From positions 2,217 through 54,472 of the forward strand of contig NZ_SNZH01000001.1 in assembly GCF_004363655.1 (NCBI RefSeq): 52,256 nucleotides of DNA, in the 5' to 3' direction. Positions 43,057-52,256 of the stretch are shown piece by piece; position 1 is the stretch's first letter, and each line of letters starts with the position of its first letter. Under the pieces are notes generated by a model, which had not been told where the DNA came from, ran no database searches, and worked only from the letters and a program-made list of their open reading frames with translations. The DNA is from Tahibacter aquaticus (lineage in GTDB: Bacteria; Pseudomonadota; Gammaproteobacteria; Xanthomonadales; Rhodanobacteraceae). A program made the translations under genes and the position numbers.

Positions 43057-45033
43057 TCAAGGCGCCGCCGGCGACGCCCCCGCACCAATCGATGCATCGA
43101 GGAACTCGAGCATTTTCTTCAACATGACTTCACGATTTTTCTCGTCGTAGAAGCCATGGCCTTCAGTGCGCTCGTACAGCCATTCGTGCTTGACGCCCTT
43201 CTTTTCCAGGGCGTTATGCAGGCTTTCGCCGTGTACTGGCGGTACGCGCTTGTCCTGGCCGCCGACAATCAGCATCACCTTGGCCTTGAGCTTGTCAAGG
43301 TTGGCGATGGGCGAACGTGCGGTCAGCTCGGCCTTGTCTTCGCCCAGCACCTTGGTCAGGTAGTTCTCGCCGATAAGACGCTGCTGGATGTCGCCACGGG
43401 TATACATCAGGCGCAGGTCGTAGACACCGCTGTCGCCGATCGCGCAGCGGTACAGGTCGGGTTCGCGCACCGCGCCCTGCAGCGCCGCGTAGCCGCCGTA
43501 GCTGGCACCGTAGATGCAAATGCGCTTCGCGTCGGCGATGCCCTGGGCAATGGCCCACTGGGTGGCATCGGTGACGTCGTCCTGCATCTTGCCGCCCCAC
43601 TCGCGATAGCCTGCGTCGACGAAACGCTGGCCGTAACCGCCGGAACCGCGGTAGTTGACCTGCAGCACCGCATAGCCGCGGCTGGCCAGTGCCTGGGCGT
43701 AGATGTCGAAGCTCCAGGTATCGCGTATGCCGTACGGACCGCCGTGGACCATCACGACCAGAGGCAGGTTTTTCGCTTCTTCCTTGCCCAGCGGCCGGGT
43801 CAGGTAGCCGTGCAGCGGCAGGCCGTCGCGGCTTTTCAGCTCTACCGGCTCCATCGTCGCCATCTTGGCCGGATCGATCCAGCCGGCACGCTTGAGCAGC
43901 GGCGTGAGTTTCTTGCTCTTGCGGTCGAGCAGGAAGAACTCGCCAGGGTTGATGTCGCTTTCCACCAGTACGACCAGGCGGTTGCCTTCCTTGTCGCTGG
44001 AATGGATGGAGACGTGCTCGCCGGGGAATTGCTGCATCAGCTGGCTGAGAGTCTTGATCTCTTCGGAATTCTTGTCCAGCACGCCGATGGCCATGCGGCC
44101 CGGCATCGCTTCGACGCCGACGACCGACTGTTCGTCGAAGCTGTGGATCAGGTCCCACACACTGACGCTCTTGCTGGTCCACACCGGCTTGAGCGTGCGT
44201 TCCTTGGTATCCCAGGTGCAGACGGCGTTGGCTCGGGCTTCGTTTTCGCAGGCCCAATAGACGCTGTTGTTGCTCTTGTCGAAAGCCAGCGGATAGAAAC
44301 GCGAACCCTTGGCGGCTTCGCTGAAGACTTCTTCCCACTTGCCGTCGTCGTTGTCGCGGTACATCACCTTCCAGTTGGTGTTGACGTCTTCGCCATAGGA
44401 AAAGCGCACCACGCCTGCATGGTCGGTGAGGAACGAGGCATTGCGGATCGGCGCCTTGAACAGTTCCTTCTTGGTGCCGTGGCGCACGTCGAAGCGATAC
44501 ACGGTCGGCATGGTGCCGTCGGGACCGGCATCCCAAGGCACGGTGGCGATCAGCACGTTTTCGTCGTCGTCGCGCAGGTCGTCGATCACCTCGCCCGAAG
44601 CGTATTCGCCGACCGTCTTCTTGATCTTGCTTTCGCCCGACTGGCCGCCGAGACGGAAACCGAACAGCAGGTCGTTGCCCTTGCCGTCGGCATCGACGCC
44701 GAACAGTTCGCCGGTGCTGACCGGCCGATCGGCGCCACCGATCTTCTGCTGCAGGCTGTAGATCACCCGGCGCGGGCCGACCCACTGGAAGTCCGACAGT
44801 TCATCGTCGCCACGCGGGCGGATGGTCAGCACCTTGTTGTTGGCGATTTCGATCAGGGCCAGATGGCGTTTGCCGTCGACGATGGCGTCGGCGGCCAGAT
44901 AGTCGCCTCCGGGGGAAATCTTGACCGAACGGTACTGGGTATGACGCGCAAAATCGGCCAGCGGCACTTGCGCATGAACGGCCGCGGTGGACGCCAGCGC
45001 GGCGACAGCGAAGGCCAGGCGATGGATGGACAT
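43057..45033 (-). CDS. S9 family serine peptidase (prolyl oligopeptidase type)
   Basis: The 658-residue exported peptidase starts at ATG 45033, with AAGGAG six bases upstream and a signal peptide (SIHRLAFAVAALASTAAVHAQ). A longer upstream frame has neither feature. After an N-terminal propeller (about 25-390) comes the hydrolase domain: VMVHGGPYGIRDTWSFD, Ser in GASYGGYAALQG (near 511), Asp in VGGQDKRVPPVHGESL (near 592) and His in TEGHGFYDEKNR (near 624). The class cleaves short peptides, likely in the periplasm. It is only distantly similar to the other S9 enzyme at 32245-34365, so not a recent duplicate. It lies 163 bp after manC on the same strand. Confidence 0.94.
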   Translation of the reverse strand: MSIHRLAFAVAALASTAAVHAQVPLADFARHTQYRSVKISPGGDYLAADAIVDGKRHLALIEIANNKVLTIRPRGDDELSDFQWVGPRRVIYSLQQKIGGADRPVSTGELFGVDADGKGNDLLFGFRLGGQSGESKIKKTVGEYASGEVIDDLRDDDENVLIATVPWDAGPDGTMPTVYRFDVRHGTKKELFKAPIRNASFLTDHAGVVRFSYGEDVNTNWKVMYRDNDDGKWEEVFSEAAKGSRFYPLAFDKSNNSVYWACENEARANAVCTWDTKERTLKPVWTSKSVSVWDLIHSFDEQSVVGVEAMPGRMAIGVLDKNSEEIKTLSQLMQQFPGEHVSIHSSDKEGNRLVVLVESDINPGEFFLLDRKSKKLTPLLKRAGWIDPAKMATMEPVELKSRDGLPLHGYLTRPLGKEEAKNLPLVVMVHGGPYGIRDTWSFDIYAQALASRGYAVLQVNYRGSGGYGQRFVDAGYREWGGKMQDDVTDATQWAIAQGIADAKRICIYGASYGGYAALQGAVREPDLYRCAIGDSGVYDLRLMYTRGDIQQRLIGENYLTKVLGEDKAELTARSPIANLDKLKAKVMLIVGGQDKRVPPVHGESLHNALEKKGVKHEWLYERTEGHGFYDEKNREVMLKKMLEFLDASIGAGASPAAP

Positions 45034-45196
45034 GGATGACTCCTTGGAGTGGGACGCAAACGGCACCGCCTCCCCGGAGGTACCGATCGGAACGAATGAA
45101 GCCCTGCACAGGGACGGGCTGGCCCTGCTTGACCCTTGCGCGTACTGCAGTTCGACCGCCACAACCAACCGCTACATCCCCGCCGGAACGCCCGCT

Positions 45197-46633
45197 TCAG
45201 CTGCGGGCGACACGGCCGTAGCGGTCTTCCAGCCGCACGATGTCGTCTTCGCCGAAATAGTCGCCGCACTGGACCTCGATCAGGTGCAGATCTTCCGTGG
45301 TGGCGTTTTCCAGCCGGTGCAGCGTGTCTATGGGTATATACGTAGATTGATTGGAATGAAGCGCAAAAATCTTCTCGCCGACGCGTACCGTGGCCACGCC
45401 CCTGACCACGGTCCAGTGTTCGCTGCGGCGATGATGCTTCTGCAGACTGAGGACATGGCCGGGTTTCACCACCAGGCGCTTGACCTTGCAGTCCTGCGCA
45501 TCCTCAAGCACGGTGTAGCTGCCCCAGGGCCGATAGACGGTCTGGTGGAACGCCGCTGCCTCGTGCTTGTCCGCACGCAGGCGGTCGACCACCAGCTTGA
45601 CCTGCTGGGCGCGGTCGCGATGGGCGACCAGTACGGCATCGTCGGTATCGACGATGACCAGATCGTTCACGCCGACCGCAGCGACCATGCGCTTGTCGCT
45701 CTGGATATAGCAGTTGGCCGATTCGACCAGGATGGCCTGGCCGCGTACGCGGTTGCCGTGTTCGTCGGACTCGGCTTCCAGATCGCTCACGGCTTTCCAG
45801 GAGCCGATGTCGCTCCAGTCGAACGCGGCCGGTACCACGGCGCGGCGCGCGGCTTTTTCCATCACGGCGTAGTCGATGGAAATATCCGGCTGGGCCAGGA
45901 AGGCCTCGCGCGCGTATTCGACCGGGCTTTCCTGGGCGATCGCGCCGGCGGCGCAGGCCTCGGCTGCGGCCAGCACCTCGGGACAGGTCTGCGCTGCCGC
46001 TGCCAGCAAGGCATCGGCGCGGAAGCAGAACATGCCCGAATTCCACAGATGCTCGCCGCCGGCGAGATAAGCCTCGGCCAGTTCACGTTTGGGTTTTTCC
46101 ACAAAAGCAGCGACTTCGCTGCCTTCGCGCCCGGCAATCGCTGCACCGACATGGATATAGCCGAAACCGGTTTCCGGCTGCGTGGGCGGAATGCCGAAGG
46201 TGGCGAGCCAGCCGTCCTCGGCCAGTTCGCGCGCGCGGCGCACGTCGGCGGCGAAGGTATCCAGCGCGCGGATCAGGTGATCGGCCGGCAGTACCAGCAG
46301 CACGGCATCCGGCGAGATATGGCTGATCGCGTACTGCGCAGCAAGCAGTATGGCCGGTGCGGTATTGCGCCCCGCCGGTTCCAGCAGGAACGGCAGCTTG
46401 TCCAGGTCGGCGTGGGGATGGCTGGCGTATTCGTCGCGGGTCAGGAAGTAGTAGTCGCGCCCGGTGACGGTCAGCACATGGCCGCCGTCGGCCACGGCCA
46501 TGGCCCTGTCCAGGGTCTTGTACAGCAGCGACTCGCCGTCTGCCAGGCGCATGAACGGCTTGGGATAGGCGCTGCGCGAAACAGGCCAGAGACGGGTGCC
46601 GGCACCGCCGGAGAGAATTACGGGAATCAGCAT
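45197..46633 (-). CDS. manC: Mannose-1-phosphate guanylyltransferase/mannose-6-phosphate isomerase
   Basis: The 478-residue bifunctional enzyme makes GDP-mannose for surface polysaccharides. The pyrophosphorylase domain begins VILSGGAGTRLWPVSRSAYPKPF, with LEPAGRNTAPAI and FVEKPKRELAEAYL. The C-terminal cupin-type isomerase domain (from about 345) has YRPWGSYTVLED, KRLVVKPGHVLSLQKHHRRSEHWTVV and STYIPIDTLHRLEN. Length fits the type II enzymes known as ManC, AlgA or XanB. Its start is 49 bp after the stop of rfbD, so it is probably the last gene of the rml operon. The gene name xanB is used in Xanthomonas. Confidence 0.96.
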   Translation of the reverse strand: MLIPVILSGGAGTRLWPVSRSAYPKPFMRLADGESLLYKTLDRAMAVADGGHVLTVTGRDYYFLTRDEYASHPHADLDKLPFLLEPAGRNTAPAILLAAQYAISHISPDAVLLVLPADHLIRALDTFAADVRRARELAEDGWLATFGIPPTQPETGFGYIHVGAAIAGREGSEVAAFVEKPKRELAEAYLAGGEHLWNSGMFCFRADALLAAAAQTCPEVLAAAEACAAGAIAQESPVEYAREAFLAQPDISIDYAVMEKAARRAVVPAAFDWSDIGSWKAVSDLEAESDEHGNRVRGQAILVESANCYIQSDKRMVAAVGVNDLVIVDTDDAVLVAHRDRAQQVKLVVDRLRADKHEAAAFHQTVYRPWGSYTVLEDAQDCKVKRLVVKPGHVLSLQKHHRRSEHWTVVRGVATVRVGEKIFALHSNQSTYIPIDTLHRLENATTEDLHLIEVQCGDYFGEDDIVRLEDRYGRVARS

Positions 46634-46682
46634 GGTCGTTTCCAGAATCAGTAAAGCCAGACGCAGCGCGGGGCAGAACCCC

Positions 46683-47603
46683 TCAAACGCCCAGTTCGGC
46701 GATCACGTCGCGCAGCCCTTCGCGCCAGTCGGGCAGGTACAGGCCGAAGGTCTGGCGCAGTTTGCCCGTGTCGAGCACGGAATAGGCTGGCCGGCGTGCC
46801 TTGGTCGGATAGTCGGCCGTGGCGATGGCGGCGATATCGGGCGATTTCTCGATCAGTCCGGCCGCCTGCGCCTGGGCCATGATCGCCACGGCGAATTCCT
46901 GCCAGCTGCATTCGCCGGCGCTGACCAGGTGGTAATGGCCGCTGCTCTGCTGCCGGCTGGCGGCATTGCCCTGCAGCCAGCGCGCCAGCACGGCGGCCGT
47001 GGTATTGGCGATCAGCCGTGCCGGCGTCGGCGCGCCGCGCTGGTCGGCAACGACACTCAGGCGATCGCGCTCCCGGGCCAGGCGCAGCATGGTGCGCAGG
47101 AAATTGCTGCCGCGCGCGGCATAGACCCAGGCGGTGCGGAAATTCAGATAGGCCGCACCACTGGCCGCCAGTGCCAGCTCGCCGCCAAGCTTGGAGCGGC
47201 CATAGGCGCTGACCGGGCCGGTGGCATCGTCTTCGCGGTAGGGCTGCAGGCCCTGGCCGTCGAATATATAATCGGTGGAATAGTGCACGACGGAACAATG
47301 TTGCGCTGCCGCCCATTGCCCGAGCAGGCCCGGTGCGGTGGCATTGGCCAGCTGGGCCAGCGATTCCTCGTCCTCGGCCCGGTCGACCGCGGTATGCGCG
47401 GCGGCATTCACGATCAGCTGCGGCGCGCTGCGCTGCAGCAGAGCTTGCAGGGCGGCCGCATCGGCCAGGTCCAGCGTCTCGCAGGCGGCACCGCCGGGCA
47501 GGCGGCCGCTGCGTGTGGCCGCAATGACGCGGCCCAGCGGCGCGAGGCTGCGCTGCAGCTCGAAACCGACCTGGCCGTTGGCGCCCAGCAGCAGAATGTT
47601 CAT
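46683..47603 (-). CDS. rfbD: dTDP-4-dehydrorhamnose reductase
   Basis: The 306-residue short-chain-type reductase performs the last step of dTDP-L-rhamnose synthesis. GANGQVGFEL (residues 8-17) is the NADPH-binding loop, NAAAHTAVDRAE and STDYIFDG are family signatures, and the catalytic pair is Tyr134/Lys138 in SAYGRSKLGGE. The ATG at 47603 is chosen because earlier in-frame starts overlap the end of rfbC and lack the fold. It follows rfbC by 67 bp. Also called rmlD. Confidence 0.96.
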   Translation of the reverse strand: MNILLLGANGQVGFELQRSLAPLGRVIAATRSGRLPGGAACETLDLADAAALQALLQRSAPQLIVNAAAHTAVDRAEDEESLAQLANATAPGLLGQWAAAQHCSVVHYSTDYIFDGQGLQPYREDDATGPVSAYGRSKLGGELALAASGAAYLNFRTAWVYAARGSNFLRTMLRLARERDRLSVVADQRGAPTPARLIANTTAAVLARWLQGNAASRQQSSGHYHLVSAGECSWQEFAVAIMAQAQAAGLIEKSPDIAAIATADYPTKARRPAYSVLDTGKLRQTFGLYLPDWREGLRDVIAELGV

Positions 47604-47670
47604 GGCTTTGGTCCGGGAATGGCAGAAGAGATACCGCAGCAGCAGCGCAACCGGCGTGCCGCCGGGTGCA

Positions 47671-48231
47671 TCAGGCGCCGTCGTAGCGCGGCAGCCGCTC
47701 AGGTGCGACATCGGCCAGCAGCGGTGCCTTCTCGTCCTTGCCCGACAGCTGCGGCGAGGCGACCGGCCAGTCTATGCCCAGGGCCGGATCATTCCAGCGC
47801 ACGCCCGCATCGGCCTTGGCGTCGTAGAGATTGGTGCACTGGTAGGCGAAGGTGGCGAATTCCGACACCACGGCAAAACCGTGGGCAAAGCCTTCGGGAA
47901 CCCAGAAATGGCGCTTGTTTTCCGCCGACAGCAGCACCGCAGCCCACTGGCCAAAGGTGGGCGAGCCGTGACGGATATCCACAGCCACGTCGTAGACCTC
48001 GCCTTCGAGCACGCTGACCAGCTTGCCCTGCGGCCGCGGCCACTGGTAGTGCAGTCCGCGCAGCACGCCGCGCGCCGAGCGCGATACATTGGCCTGGACG
48101 AAATTCAGTTCCAGCCCCGCCGCCTTGAATTTTTCCGCATTGTAGCTTTCGTAGAAAAAGCCGCGTTCGTCGCCGAACACGACCGGCTCGATCACCACGC
48201 AGCCGGGCAGGCGGGTTTCGATCACCTTCAC
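47671..48231 (-). CDS. rfbC: dTDP-4-dehydrorhamnose 3,5-epimerase
   Basis: The 186-residue cupin epimerase is full length for the family. Catalytic and binding residues are seen: His61 in VLRGLHYQ, Lys71 in [21 protein letters not shown], Tyr130 in FAYQCTNLY, and [11 protein letters not shown]. Its ATG overlaps the stop of rfbA by four bases, showing translational coupling. Also called rmlC. Confidence 0.97.
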   Translation of the reverse strand: MKVIETRLPGCVVIEPVVFGDERGFFYESYNAEKFKAAGLELNFVQANVSRSARGVLRGLHYQWPRPQGKLVSVLEGEVYDVAVDIRHGSPTFGQWAAVLLSAENKRHFWVPEGFAHGFAVVSEFATFAYQCTNLYDAKADAGVRWNDPALGIDWPVASPQLSGKDEKAPLLADVAPERLPRYDGA

Positions 48232-49115
48232 GGCACCACTCCCTGCTCGGCTATCTGCAGCAGATAGCGGCCGTAGCCGTTCTTGGCCAGCGGCCTGGCC
48301 AGGGTGCGCAGCTGCGCCTCATCGATCCAGCCGGCATGAAAGGCGATTTCTTCTGGGCAGCAGACCTTCAGGCCCTGCCGGTTCTCGATCGTCTCGATGT
48401 AGTTCGACGCTTCGACCAGGGAATCGTGCGTGCCCGTATCCAGCCAGGCGTAGCCGCGGCCCAGGCGTTCGAGCATCAGCGAATCGTCTTCCAGGTAGCA
48501 GCGGTTCAGATCGGTGATTTCCAGCTCGCCGCGCGGCGACGGCTTGAGCGTGCGGGCGTAGTCGACGGCGCGGCCGTCGTAGAAGTACAGGCCGGTGACG
48601 GCGTAGTTGGACTTGGGACTGGAGGGTTTCTCCTCCAGCCCAATCACCTTGCCGGCGGCGTCGAATTCGGCCACGCCGTAGCGTTCCGGATCGTGTACGT
48701 AGTAGCCGAACACCGTCGCGCCGTGGTCGCGCGCGGCGGCGCGGCGCAGTACCTCGGTGAAGCCGTGGCCGTAGAAAATATTGTCGCCAAGGATCAGGCA
48801 GGAGGGATCGCTGCCGACGAAGTCCGCCCCGATCAGGTAGGCCTGGGCCAGGCCGTCGGGCGAAGGCTGCGCCGCGTAGCTGATCGAAATACCCCACTGC
48901 GAGCCATCGCCGAGCAGCTGCTTGAACAAGGCCTGTTCGTGCGGCGTATTGATGACCAGCACTTCGCGGATGCCCGCCAGCATCAGCACGCTGAGCGGGT
49001 AGTAGATCATTGGCTTGTCGTAGACGGGCAGCAGTTGCTTGCTCACCACCTGGGTAAGCGGATACAGCCGCGTGCCGGAACCGCCGGCGAGGATGATGCC
49101 TTTCTTGGTCGTCAT
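48228..49115 (-). CDS. rfbA: Glucose-1-phosphate thymidylyltransferase
   Basis: The 295-residue nucleotidyltransferase joins dTTP and glucose-1-phosphate. The N-terminus [17 protein letters not shown] is the signature loop, followed by [54 protein letters not shown] and [22 protein letters not shown] 49115 is preferred over GTG 49124 because an AGGTG lies at proper distance and the family begins here. Also called rmlA. rfbB ends 51 bp upstream. Confidence 0.97.
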   Translation of the reverse strand: MTTKKGIILAGGSGTRLYPLTQVVSKQLLPVYDKPMIYYPLSVLMLAGIREVLVINTPHEQALFKQLLGDGSQWGISISYAAQPSPDGLAQAYLIGADFVGSDPSCLILGDNIFYGHGFTEVLRRAAARDHGATVFGYYVHDPERYGVAEFDAAGKVIGLEEKPSSPKSNYAVTGLYFYDGRAVDYARTLKPSPRGELEITDLNRCYLEDDSLMLERLGRGYAWLDTGTHDSLVEASNYIETIENRQGLKVCCPEEIAFHAGWIDEAQLRTLARPLAKNGYGRYLLQIAEQGVVP

Positions 49116-49166
49116 GTCATGCACCTGCGTTGCAATGCGGCGGAACCGCCGGCCATCCCTGAAATA

Positions 49167-50222
49167 TCAAGCGCCGCCGAGGCGCTCCATGCGGTAGCTG
49201 CCGTCGGTCACGCGGCCGCACCAGGCCTGGTTGTCCAGATACCACTGCACAGTGCGCTCGATGCCCGACTCGAAGGTTTCCTGCGGCGCCCAGCCCAGCT
49301 CGCGCTGCAGCTTGCCCGAGTCGATCGCGTAGCGGCGGTCGTGGCCGGGCCGGTCCTTGACGTAAGTGATGAGACTCTCGCGCCGGCGCCCGTCGGCCAG
49401 CGGCTCGCGTCGGTCCAGAAGCTCACAAATAACTTTTACCACATGAATATTTTCCCGCTCGGAATCACCGCCGACGTTGTATACCTCGCCGGTGCGGCCG
49501 GCTTCCAGTACGCGCTGGATGGCGCGGCAGTGGTCGCGCACGTACAGCCAGTCGCGCACGTTGCGGCCGTCGCCGTAGACCGGCAGCGCCTCGCCGCGCA
49601 GGGCTTTCTGGATCATCAGCGGAATGAGCTTTTCCGGAAACTGGTACGGACCGTAATTGTTGGAACAATTGGTGGTCAGCGTAGGCATGCCGTAGGTGTG
49701 GTGGAAGGCACGTACCAGGTGGTCGGATGCGGCCTTGGACGCCGAATACGGCGAATTCGGCGCATAGGCGGTTTCTTCGGTGAACTTGCCCAGTGGGCCC
49801 AGCGAACCGTACACCTCGTCGGTGGACACGTGCAGGAAGCGGAAAGCGTCCTGGCGTTCCAGCGATTGCGAGCGCCAATAGGCCAGCGCGCGTTCGAGCA
49901 GATTCAGGGTGCCGACCACATTGGTCTGTACGAATTCGGCAGGACCGTCGATGGAGCGGTCCACATGCGATTCGGCGGCGAAATTCACGATCGCGTCGGG
50001 CTGGTGTTCGGCCAGCAGGCGTTCGACCAGGACCTTGTCGCCGATGTCGCCCTGCACGAAGACGTGGTCGGGATTGGCCTTCAGCGGCGCCAGCGTATCG
50101 AGATTGCCGGCATAGGTGAGCTTGTCCAGATTGACCACGCGGAAACCGCCCTGGGCCAACAGATCAAGCACGAAATTGCCGCCGATAAAGCCGGCGCCAC
50201 CAGTCACGAGCAGGGTTTTCAT
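49167..50222 (-). CDS. rfbB: dTDP-glucose 4,6-dehydratase
   Basis: The 351-residue extended short-chain dehydrogenase is the first gene of the rml cluster. [16 protein letters not shown] binds NAD, followed by [14 protein letters not shown], the catalytic STDEVYG, and [22 protein letters not shown] with Tyr and Lys near 160. [20 protein letters not shown] and [13 protein letters not shown] complete the family pattern. Also called rmlB. The order B-A-C-D on one strand, tightly packed, forms an operon with manC downstream. A 290 bp divergent region precedes it, with no clear promoter box. Confidence 0.97.
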   Translation of the reverse strand: MKTLLVTGGAGFIGGNFVLDLLAQGGFRVVNLDKLTYAGNLDTLAPLKANPDHVFVQGDIGDKVLVERLLAEHQPDAIVNFAAESHVDRSIDGPAEFVQTNVVGTLNLLERALAYWRSQSLERQDAFRFLHVSTDEVYGSLGPLGKFTEETAYAPNSPYSASKAASDHLVRAFHHTYGMPTLTTNCSNNYGPYQFPEKLIPLMIQKALRGEALPVYGDGRNVRDWLYVRDHCRAIQRVLEAGRTGEVYNVGGDSERENIHVVKVICELLDRREPLADGRRRESLITYVKDRPGHDRRYAIDSGKLQRELGWAPQETFESGIERTVQWYLDNQAWCGRVTDGSYRMERLGGA

Positions 50223-50512
50223 GCGCTAAGGTCGCTCCAAGGTACCTGGACCCGGCCAGTTCGCGGCCGGACAGCCCGAAAGGTTACCAGAAGGCTGCGC
50301 AACCCGTCCCGGCCTGGCTTTTCCGACACAAAAACAAGGCGCTTGCCGGGAAAGCGACAATTGCCGACAGTCCCGCCCGCGCCAGGCCCACTGCCGGCAT
50401 GGACGGGCGTCAGCATGCGCGCTCGTATGGCGATACCGCCCGTCCGTGCTGTCATGGCCCGGTGCGGCACTGCGTATTCCTGCTCCGCCCTGATTGAAGA
50501 CGGAGCTTATCG

Positions 50513-51904
50513 ATGCGACTCACCCTGGTGCTGGCGGCGCTGCTGCTGGGCACTGCCGCGCAAGCGGCGGAACAACTGGATCCCTTCCGCATCACAGGCA
50601 CCGGCCTGAACAGCTTCAAGGCCATTGCCCTGCTGCCTCAGCCCAACGGCAATCTGGTGGAAATCTTCGAATTCCCCACCCAGTCGGGCAGTTGCGGCGA
50701 CCCGGCCTGTATCGGCATCCGGCGCTGGACCACGAACGCCACCCAGATCGACTCGCTGCGCGTCAAGGCCGCGGCCTTGCAGTCGGTCAAGGCGGCGACC
50801 GTGGACAGTCGCGGCCGCATCATCGTGATCGGGCCCACCCAGGGTGCCGGCGCCGACGGCAGCGACTTCGGCGTGGTGCGCTTCAAAGCCGACGGCAGCG
50901 ACGACACCAGCTTCGCCGGCGACGGCGGCACGGCGATCAATTTCGGCCTGGGCCAGGGCAACAACGACTACCCGCTGGCGGTTACGGTGGATCGCGACGA
51001 CAACGTCATCGTCGCCGGTTCGGCCCAGCGCAGCGCTGCCGGCGACACCGACTTCGCCGTGGTGCGCCTGCGCGCAGCCGACGGCGGCCTGGATACCACG
51101 TTCAGCGGCGACGGCAAGACCACGGTGTTTTTCGACCTGGGACCGAATACCCGCATCGACCAGGCGAATGCCGTAGCCGTACGCAACGACGGCAAGATCG
51201 TGCTCGGCGGCATTGCCCTGGACAGCACGATCTCGCGCCTGCGCCCGGTACTGGCCCAGCTCAATGTGGACGGCAGCCTGGACGCCACGTTCTGCGCCAG
51301 CAGTTGTTCGTTCAACGCGGGCTACAACAGCATCAACAACGGCAGGCGCGTCTACTACTTCGGTCAGCAGACGGCGCATGCGGATGAAATCCTTGGCATC
51401 GACGTGGCGGCCAACAACGATATCGCCATTGCCGGCAACACCTATTCTGACGACGGTGCCACGCGCCAGGCCGCCATCGCCCGCTTCGACGGCAGCGGCG
51501 TGCAGCAGTCCGAACGGCTGGAGCCGGGCCTGAACGGCAACGGCCGCTATACCGACGTGCGCTTCGCCGACGGCGCCGGCACGCGAGTCATCGCCGTCGG
51601 CGACAGTGGGCCGGGACCGAACTACTTCATTGCGCAAGCCTTCACCGGCAGCATGGGCTTCGATTCCACCTACGGCAACTGCCTCAGCAGCAACAGCGGT
51701 CTGTGCTTCATCGGCGGCAGCGGCCTGGGCGACGACGGCCCCAACAACGCCGGCCAGCTTTTCCTCGACGCCCGCGGCCGGCCGCTGTTCGCCGGTTCGT
51801 TCGTCATCTCCAGCGATCCAGGCCGCAGCCATACCCTGATCCAGCGCATCACCAACAACAGCGGTCCCTTGCCGGACCGGATTTTCCGCAACGGTCTGCA
51901 GTAA
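50513..51904 (+). CDS. Secreted delta-60-repeat protein
   Basis: The 463-residue protein has a signal peptide (MRLTLVLAALLLGTAAQAA) and GGAG eight bases before the ATG. Repeats of the delta-60 type are visible: VDSRGRIIVIGPT followed by DFGVVRFKADGSDDTSFAGDGG; VDRDDNVIVAGSA followed by DFAVVRLRAADGGLDTTFSGDGK; and VRNDGKIVLGGIA followed by AQLNVDGSLDATF. These form a propeller or solenoid in extracellular proteins of unknown binding target. The C-terminus is LPDRIFRNGLQ, similar to the ends of the two LVIVD proteins. It is divergent from rfbB and followed by a strong hairpin. Confidence 0.88.
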   Translation: MRLTLVLAALLLGTAAQAAEQLDPFRITGTGLNSFKAIALLPQPNGNLVEIFEFPTQSGSCGDPACIGIRRWTTNATQIDSLRVKAAALQSVKAATVDSRGRIIVIGPTQGAGADGSDFGVVRFKADGSDDTSFAGDGGTAINFGLGQGNNDYPLAVTVDRDDNVIVAGSAQRSAAGDTDFAVVRLRAADGGLDTTFSGDGKTTVFFDLGPNTRIDQANAVAVRNDGKIVLGGIALDSTISRLRPVLAQLNVDGSLDATFCASSCSFNAGYNSINNGRRVYYFGQQTAHADEILGIDVAANNDIAIAGNTYSDDGATRQAAIARFDGSGVQQSERLEPGLNGNGRYTDVRFADGAGTRVIAVGDSGPGPNYFIAQAFTGSMGFDSTYGNCLSSNSGLCFIGGSGLGDDGPNNAGQLFLDARGRPLFAGSFVISSDPGRSHTLIQRITNNSGPLPDRIFRNGLQ

Positions 51905-51911
51905 CGCAGAG

Positions 51912-51941
51912 GGCGCCGCCGTTCGCCCGAACGGCGGCGCC
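51912..51941. terminator. Bidirectional hairpin between convergent genes
   Basis: A perfect 14 bp inverted repeat, GGCGCCGCCGTTCG and CGAACGGCGGCGCC with CC between, lies seven bases after the delta-60 gene and eight bases from the end of the next minus-strand gene. It has no T-tract. Confidence 0.7.
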
Positions 51942-51949
51942 GGCGCACA

Positions 51950-52256
51950 CTACTGCTGCACCCAGAACTCGATTGAGTTCGGCGGCACCATCAGATTCAG
52001 GTTCGGCCCGGCCACTTTGGGCAGCGTGCCGTTCCAGGTATCCAGCCGATAGCGATGGCCCTGGAAACTGCCGGCCGTGCCGGCGTCGATGGTGAAGGTG
52101 AAATTGCTTGTACCGCGATTGGTCAGCACCACCGCGAGCTTGCCGGTCGGACCGCCCTGACGGAAGGCGAGGATGCGCTGGTCTTTGCGCACCGTGGTCT
52201 CGTCCACCTGGTAGCGCTGCGAATCCCAGGGCATCCATTCCAGGAAACCGACCAGT
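51950..52256 (-). CDS. C-terminal fragment of a probable carbohydrate-active enzyme
   Basis: Only the last 102 codons are in the window; the frame continues past the right edge. The visible part reads LVGFLEWMPWDSQRYQV, then a beta-rich stretch RILAFRQGGPTGKLAVVLTNRGTSNFTFTIDAG, DTWNGTLPKV and a final PNSIEFWVQQ. This looks like the all-beta C-terminal domain that closes many glycoside hydrolases, but the catalytic part is missing and the family cannot be named. Confidence 0.7.
   Translation of the reverse strand, partial: LVGFLEWMPWDSQRYQVDETTVRKDQRILAFRQGGPTGKLAVVLTNRGTSNFTFTIDAGTAGSFQGHRYRLDTWNGTLPKVAGPNLNLMVPPNSIEFWVQQ

Noticed and set aside
45034-45196. Possible terminator between manC and the S9 peptidase
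   Set aside because: No stem longer than a few base pairs followed by T residues was found, so the end of the rml-manC transcript is left undefined.

Overview
The window is GC-rich, densely coded DNA from a gammaproteobacterium, most likely of the order Lysobacterales (Xanthomonadales), perhaps Rhodanobacteraceae. This placement is inferred from three things: the rmlB-rmlA-rmlC-rmlD order followed by a manC/xanB-type gene, a thrA-thrB-thrC operon with a fused aspartokinase-homoserine dehydrogenase, and many secreted beta-propeller and DUF11 proteins. No rRNA, tRNA, CRISPR array, insertion sequence, phage gene or replication origin was seen.

Layout. (1) 1-10283, minus strand: the N-terminal 3427 codons of a giant secreted DUF11-repeat protein whose 3' end lies outside the window. 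(2) 10284-11721: a 1.4 kb gap with no convincing gene but with short repeats and a palindrome. (3) 11722-15870, plus: two tandem paralogous secreted LVIVD-repeat propeller proteins. (4) 22623-15887, minus: a run of genes for a membrane-anchored SUMF1/FGE-like protein, a propeller-type diguanylate cyclase, an L,D-transpeptidase-fold protein, a MmcQ/YjbR protein and a methyltransferase. (5) 22718-23809, plus: RNase D. (6) 24064-28950, plus: a threonine-rich leader peptide with attenuator-like structures, then translationally coupled thrABC. (7) 29053-32116: a secreted protein with a DUF11-like tail, divergent from a lipoprotein-type glycerophosphodiester phosphodiesterase. (8) 36367-32245, minus: an OPT oligopeptide transporter followed by an S9 peptidase. 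(9) 38575-36646, minus: a membrane helix-hairpin-helix protein with a two-repeat BON-like/OmpA protein. (10) 38795-45033: a conserved-looking secreted protein, a POT peptide transporter, a FAD oxidoreductase and a second S9 peptidase. (11) 50222-45197, minus: rmlBACD and manC, supplying dTDP-L-rhamnose and GDP-mannose for surface polysaccharide. (12) 50513 to the end: a secreted delta-60-repeat protein and the C-terminal piece of a probable carbohydrate-active enzyme.

Functional themes are surface and secreted proteins (DUF11, LVIVD, delta-60, OmpA), cell-surface sugar precursors, peptide uptake and hydrolysis (OPT, POT, two S9 enzymes) and threonine synthesis. The most interesting unexplained signals are: recent and nested duplication inside the giant gene with a regular four-cysteine pattern per repeat; a short shared C-terminal motif on three secreted proteins of two different repeat families; the thr leader/attenuator; a hairpin abutting the start of the diguanylate cyclase gene; and the HhH plus BON/OmpA pair. 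All domain names come from recognising sequence motifs by eye, without database searches.
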